Shown piece after piece: positions 59,801 to 64,000 of a DNA stretch of 64,000 bases (positions are counted from its first letter, which is position 1; every line of letters begins with the position of its first letter). Location: assembly GCF_020360975.1 (NCBI RefSeq), contig NW_025408668.1:7812001-7876000 (forward strand). Reading direction: 5' to 3'. Source of the DNA: Hirsutella rhossiliensis (lineage: Eukaryota; Ascomycota; Sordariomycetes; Hypocreales; Ophiocordycipitaceae). A program made the translations under genes and the position numbers. The notes under the pieces were generated by a model. It saw nothing but the letters and a program-made list of their open reading frames with translations. It searched no databases and was not told the origin of the DNA.

Positions 59801-60000
59801 TTTATATTAAGGATTAAATTAATTAAGTAATTTATTCCCTTTCTAGCTAGTAATAAATCGGATTTATTAGCTAAGAAGGTATCTTTAAACTAGTAAAGAG
59901 TTAGTAGGATTTTAGCTTATTTTTCCTATAAAATCCCTTTATCTTTATCTTTATCTAGTAGCGGGATTAGCTTAGGATTAAGCGCTATTATATATACCCT
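56850..60000 (-). pseudogene. Degenerate gypsy pol (RT, RNase H, integrase)
   Basis: Minus-strand order is RT (~60,000-59,300), RNase H (~58,850-58,560), integrase (~58,300-57,100) and a possible chromodomain-like tail (~56,950-56,850, around SKGDTFF). Identification rests on short conserved strings surviving RIP; no intact frame exceeds about 70 codons. Catalytic aspartates cannot be judged reliably. Confidence 0.75.
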
Positions 60001-61787
60001 TACTTTATTCTTATATTCTTAAAAGAATCTATAAGGGTTCTATAAGGTTTCGCTACTTAGTTAATACTTAAACTACTATTATTATTTCTATAGAATAATA
60101 TAAATACGTTTATCCTTTAAGGTAGTAACTAATAAAAGGATTAATACTTAATCGTTTAGCGTTAACTTATTAGTACTAATATAAAAATAAGTAATTATCT
60201 TTTTAATGCCCCTTATATTTATTATTTAGAGTAGTACTAACTATACTCTATACTCCCTTACCTTACTATTATTAAGCCCTAATAACTTAAGGTATAATAG
60301 CGCTACTTATAGTAATCCCTACTATTAGGTAAAGTATATATTTATAAGGTTAATAGTATTATAAGTATCTAAGTATATAGGGACTTTAGTAGGGTTTCGC
60401 CTTAATATTATTATAGGAGTTTTAAGTAACTATCTTATAAGTATTAAGTTTACTAAGGGAGAGGCGTTTACCTTAATATCTTACCTTTTCCTTATTTTAC
60501 GGTATTAAGTCTAAGAGTCTTTACTAAGGTTTCTACCTTTAAAGAATTAGTATATTCTATAGATAGGTATCCTAGCTTATTATATTAAAAATATATAATT
60601 CCCGATTAAGTAAAAGATCCTCTTCCTTAATAATATCCCTTAGTTTAGCCCTTAGTAGGTATATCGCTAGCTTACTAGTTATTAGTCGAATTAGTAGTAT
60701 TTCCTTAATAATTCGGCCTAGCTTATTAGCCTCTTTAATTCCTTCCCTTATATATACCGCTTTAAGGTATAGCACTACTTTTATTCCTAGTTCCTTTAAG
60801 GGTAAAAGTAGTATTAATACGTTGCCTCTTATTAGTAGTAGTATCTTAATATCGTTAAGCGACTTATATAAGCTCTTCCTATTAATAGGTATAGATAGGT
60901 ATTAAATAGAGGTTAATTTAGTCCTAAAGTTATAGCTCTAGCTTAGCGAAAAACGTAAGAGTACGCGCCTTTTTAAATAAGCGTTTAAAATACCTCTTTA
61001 AGGAGTTAAGGTATAAGCTAAACTTTAAAGGGGACTAGCCTTCTTATTAGCGAGCCTCCTTTAATTACGTCGCTAATAATATCTCCTTATTTATAGTATC
61101 TTTAATTAAGATAAGTATCTATTCCTTAAAGTATACCTAATCTATACTATATTTAGTTTAGTTAATCGGCGTTTATTCTTTAAGGTATCGGCGCTATCTT
61201 ACTTTATAGTCGCTATATATATAATTTACTATATAGAGGATCTTTATTTTATTGCGATAAAAGCGTTTAGGCGCTGCCTTAAAGGCGTCCTTTAGATTAT
61301 AAGTCTAGTCTAAACGTTTCTATATATTAGTAGGTTAGGCTAATTAAGCGATATTTTTAATCTTAACCTCGCTACCGCGACTACCGTCCGATTTAAGGGA
61401 GTAGGACTATTAATACTTCCTTAAATAAATAGCGATAGCACTAGCGCGTTTAGTAATTTCCTCCTTTAATTATATAACGCGATCTTATAGGCGTTTTATC
61501 TCCTTTAGCTCCTTAACGCGCGCTTATAGGGCCGTAAGCTTTTCCTTATAAGATAGTTATCTTACGCCTATAAGTAGCGATATCTTCGATATAGTTATAA
61601 CGCCGTCTATAGTAAGGGTCTATTCTAAGGATATATCTTCCTATTCTTTATCTTTTAAGTAGATACTTAATATATATAATAAAGAGGCCTCGACTAGTTA
61701 ACTACTACGTCGCGCTATAAGAGCGTTATATAGTTTTCTTTAAGTAGCTATCTCTATTAAGTAACTAAAAAGGCAAGCTTTAGAAAT

Positions 61788-62044
61788 TATAAGGGAATAC
61801 GTATTACGGTATAATTAGTTAGGTAGTAGAGATAGCTAGAGGTACTACGCTATATATATTATATTCTCCTTATCGTAAGACTAAAGCTTACGAGAAAAGG
61901 GATTTCTCCTCTTTAGTTAGAGTAGCGAGTAGTTTATAATATATAAGCGGGGTAAGCACGATTCCCTACTAATACCCTACCGATATATTAGTACTATATA
62001 CCTAAGTACTTTATTAGCCTATACCTCTTAGTAGCGCTCTTATA
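61788..62044 (-). repeat. Right LTR (5' LTR of the minus-strand gypsy element)
   Basis: 257-bp partner of 54238-54494, gapless alignment by eye. Begins TATAAGGGAATACG and ends GCGCTCTTATA. Confidence 0.92.
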
Positions 62045-62717
62045 CTTATAAGCTTTATTCTTTCTTTTAAGAGCTAGTTTCTCTTAACTTAAGCTCTTTA
62101 TTAATTTATTTAAGGTCTTTTCTTAAAGTAGTAATAACTCTTTAAATCTTTATATTATATCCTTTATTTTATTTATATTAAATACTAAGTTATATAGCTA
62201 TATTAGTTAGTATATAGGTCCTATTAATTAATTTTATTATATTTATTAGTTTAGTTACTATTTTCGTTTATATTATTAAAGCTTATAATAATTTACTTAA
62301 ATAGTTATCCTTTTTATCTTATTTAATAGCTAAATTATTATAAAATTTTACTTTCTTTTAAATTTATTAGTCTTAGAAACTTATATTCTTATTTTAATAT
62401 AGCTAGCTAGTTTTTTAGTTAATTAATAGGTTGCTCTCTTATAGTAATAAAAGCTTTAATATAAAGTTATATTCTTTAAAATTTATAATATTAAAGTTAA
62501 CTTATTTATTATAGCCTTAGATATTAATATTAAGGTAATTAATATCTATATTAATAATTTTATTATTATAGTTAAAGGCCTCTCTTTTAATATTTATAAG
62601 TTTATATAAATCTTTCTTATATTTCTATATAAGTTAGTAATAATTAATAACTCTAAGTAAAACGTAATTACTTATTATACTATAGTCTAAAAGTATATAT
62701 ATAAAATAATAAAATAA
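62045..62717. other. AT-rich spacer between the gypsy element and LINE copy 2
   Basis: Very A/T-rich sequence with no reading frame or repeat I can match elsewhere in the window. It does not appear to continue LINE copy 1 from the other side of the gypsy insertion. Confidence 0.5.
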
Positions 62718-64000
62718 AACTTCTTATAAAACTAATATACGCTTATAGTAAGTATATATCGCGACTAAAATACTAACTAATACTAAGAATTAATTTAGTA
62801 GTATTAATTACCCTTAATAACGATACTATACTAAGGCTAAGGGGTAAGTAAATATAGTAGCGGCTATCGATATACTAAGCTCGATTAAAGCGTATAGTAT
62901 AAAAAGATATTACTTAAATTTATATACCTTAATAGGGCGAGTTAATAAACCTAAAGCAGCGATATAATACTAGCTTAGGCGCTAAGCGACCTTATAGAAA
63001 AAGCGGTATATAATAAACTCGCGGGCTTTATCTTAAGCGTATAGTTTAGTAAGGTATAAGTAGTAGTTAAATAGCTCTTTAAGGTAAAGAGCTATACTAA
63101 TAGCGCGTTATTAGCGGTACTTTATATAAACGAGAGCTTTAAGATAATAATTTAAGAAGTAATTAAAGAGGTAGTTAAGAAAGAACTTTACTTAAGTATT
63201 ACTTTAGGCCTAGGGGGCCCTAAGTAAACCTAGGCTATAGTTATAGCTAAGACTAAAAGACTAACTTAATATAAAGCTATAGTAAAATAGGTCTTATTAT
63301 ACTATAAACGTAAGATTATTATAGTCCTTACTAAGGCGCCGCTTAAAATCTTAAGCCGCGAACTAAAAGATATAGTAAAGGCGGTAAATATAGCCCTAAA
63401 AGCTATAAGCGCTATAGTAGTAAAACGCCTTTAAAGTAAAGATATTATAGTTATATTTAATACCGCGGTAAGCGCCTACTAAAGGGACTAAGGCTAGGTT
63501 AAGGCTATATTTAGACTAAAGACTATAATTACTTACTATATATATATAGTAGTCGCTAAGAATATCCCTTTAAGAGTAATAATAGTAAATAAAAAGTAAT
63601 TACTTTATAAGATTATAAAGGTAAATAAAGTTAAGGTCCTCTAAGCCTAGGCGCTATACCCTTAATCTAAGATATTAATAGTAATAACTATACTTATTAA
63701 GGTTAGTAGCTTAAAGGAGGCTAATAAGCTTTATAACTTAAGCTTAGTCTTTAAAGTATAAATCTTTTAATATAAACCCTATAATAAGTTAGTTTAATTA
63801 TAAAGGTACTATAATTACTATAAGTATAGCTATATAGCTAGATAGTATATATTAATATACCTCTATAGCTAATATAAGAGTATAGTATATAATAAAGGTA
63901 AGGATAAATATAAGGCTAAAAAGGGCGAAATCCCTTATAACTATATCTTATATTAAAGGGACTACTTATTATAAACCTAAACTTACTTTATAGTAAATAA
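62718..64000 (+). mobile_element. Tad1-like LINE ORF1 fragment, copy 2 (cut by window end)
   Basis: A direct repeat of 52505-53786. It differs from copy 1 mainly by transitions and is more A/T-rich, including sites where copy 1 keeps CG and copy 2 has TA. The 5' boundary is shared (AACTTCTTATAAAACTAATA), suggesting the same insertion end or an internal breakpoint. The same ORF1 strings and the degraded knuckle region (about 63,785-63,855) are present. It continues past the window. Confidence 0.68.

Larger units (their letters stand above)
54238..62044 (-). mobile_element. Ty3/gypsy LTR retrotransposon, RIP-inactivated, minus orientation
   Basis: Bounded by two 257-bp direct repeats that begin TATAAG and end CTTATA, as expected from TGTAAG...CTTACA after RIP. 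A purine run on the minus strand (GGAGGGGGGATAAT, complement of 54,495-54,508) abuts the left LTR, the position of a polypurine tract for an element transcribed right to left. Minus-strand translation, reading through RIP stops, shows pol in order. RT reads around 59,500-59,690 (PILFVLKKDS, NRYPLPFILEI). RNase H reads around 58,600-58,830 (KFTRAELNYSILN, LFKYWRYY). The integrase C-terminal region reads around 56,960-57,300 (KNLYLKDKKRKLLSKYIRPF, NVFYIGLLE), with gag presumably at 60,900-61,780. All frames carry many stops. No clear target-site duplication (flanks CCCTT and CTTAT) or primer-binding site was recognised. Confidence 0.88.
49949..64000. repeat. AT-rich, RIP-mutated transposon block
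   Basis: From about 49,950 to the window end the DNA changes abruptly: A/T-rich with almost no CpA or TpG, while CpG, CpC and TpA remain frequent. That is the product of repeat-induced point mutation (C to T at CpA on either strand). ATG and TGA codons are nearly absent, and every long conceptual frame is broken by TAA/TAG where CAA/CAG would have stood. No functional gene can be called inside. Confidence 0.93.

Noticed and set aside
60572..60775. 67-codon minus-strand frame in the RIP block
   Set aside because: Part of the degenerate gypsy gag-pol (protease region) rather than an independent gene.
54233..62049. Five-base target-site duplication around the gypsy element
   Set aside because: Flanks CCCTT and CTTAT do not match even allowing RIP changes, so no duplication is claimed.

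Overview
The window looks like a contig end or transposon-island edge from a filamentous ascomycete, most likely a sordariomycete and possibly Hypocreales. The evidence is GC-rich genes with short introns (53-109 nt in most genes, up to 302 nt in ribosomal protein genes), GTRNGT donors, CTNAC-type branch sites, wide intergenic regions carrying TACCTA/TAGGTA and TACTGTAC motifs, and a block mutated by repeat-induced point mutation (RIP). Genus and species cannot be called from the sequence alone. All exon structures below are my own splice readings, checked for frame and for continuity with known protein families.

Positions 1-48,080 are gene-bearing euchromatin with mostly housekeeping genes: a Tat-SF1/CUS2-like U2 snRNP factor; a membrane protein with a luciferase-type domain; a DUF3405 type II membrane protein; a p24 cargo receptor; ARF1; mitochondrial HSP78; ribosomal protein eL6; dipeptidyl peptidase III; gluconokinase; the E2 subunit of branched-chain 2-oxoacid dehydrogenase; the F1Fo assembly factor ATP10; the Golgi SNARE GOS1; ribosomal protein uL29 (RPL35); a ZAP1-type zinc-finger regulator; a small acylated protein resembling SVIP; the DEAD-box splicing helicase PRP5; an HCNGP/SAP30BP-like protein; a DUF3712 membrane protein; and a flavocytochrome b2-type L-lactate dehydrogenase. 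Divergent pairs (HSP78/eL6, E2/ATP10, GOS1/uL29, PRP5/HCNGP) share promoters of about 450-500 bp. Several genes relate by function: three act around the U2 snRNP (Tat-SF1-like, PRP5, HCNGP-like), three are mitochondrial (HSP78, E2, ATP10) and three serve ER-Golgi traffic (p24, ARF1, GOS1).

Positions 48,081-49,950 hold the intact-looking C-terminal part of a class V (GH18, zymocin-alpha-like) chitinase. Its N-terminal part is lost exactly where the AT-rich block begins.

Positions 49,950-64,000 are a transposon graveyard with an extreme RIP signature. CpA and TpG dinucleotides are almost absent while CpG remains common, so ATG and TGA codons have nearly vanished and no gene can be expressed. 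Inside it I recognise a Ty3/gypsy LTR retrotransposon read on the minus strand (257-bp LTRs at 54,238-54,494 and 61,788-62,044) with recognisable RT, RNase H and integrase. I also see two direct copies of a Tad1-like LINE ORF1 (from about 52,505 and from about 62,718, the second cut by the window end), a GC-richer island with a (GCC)n/(GGC)n inverted repeat and tandem repeats, and a long decayed plus-strand reading frame antisense to the gypsy pol that I cannot name.
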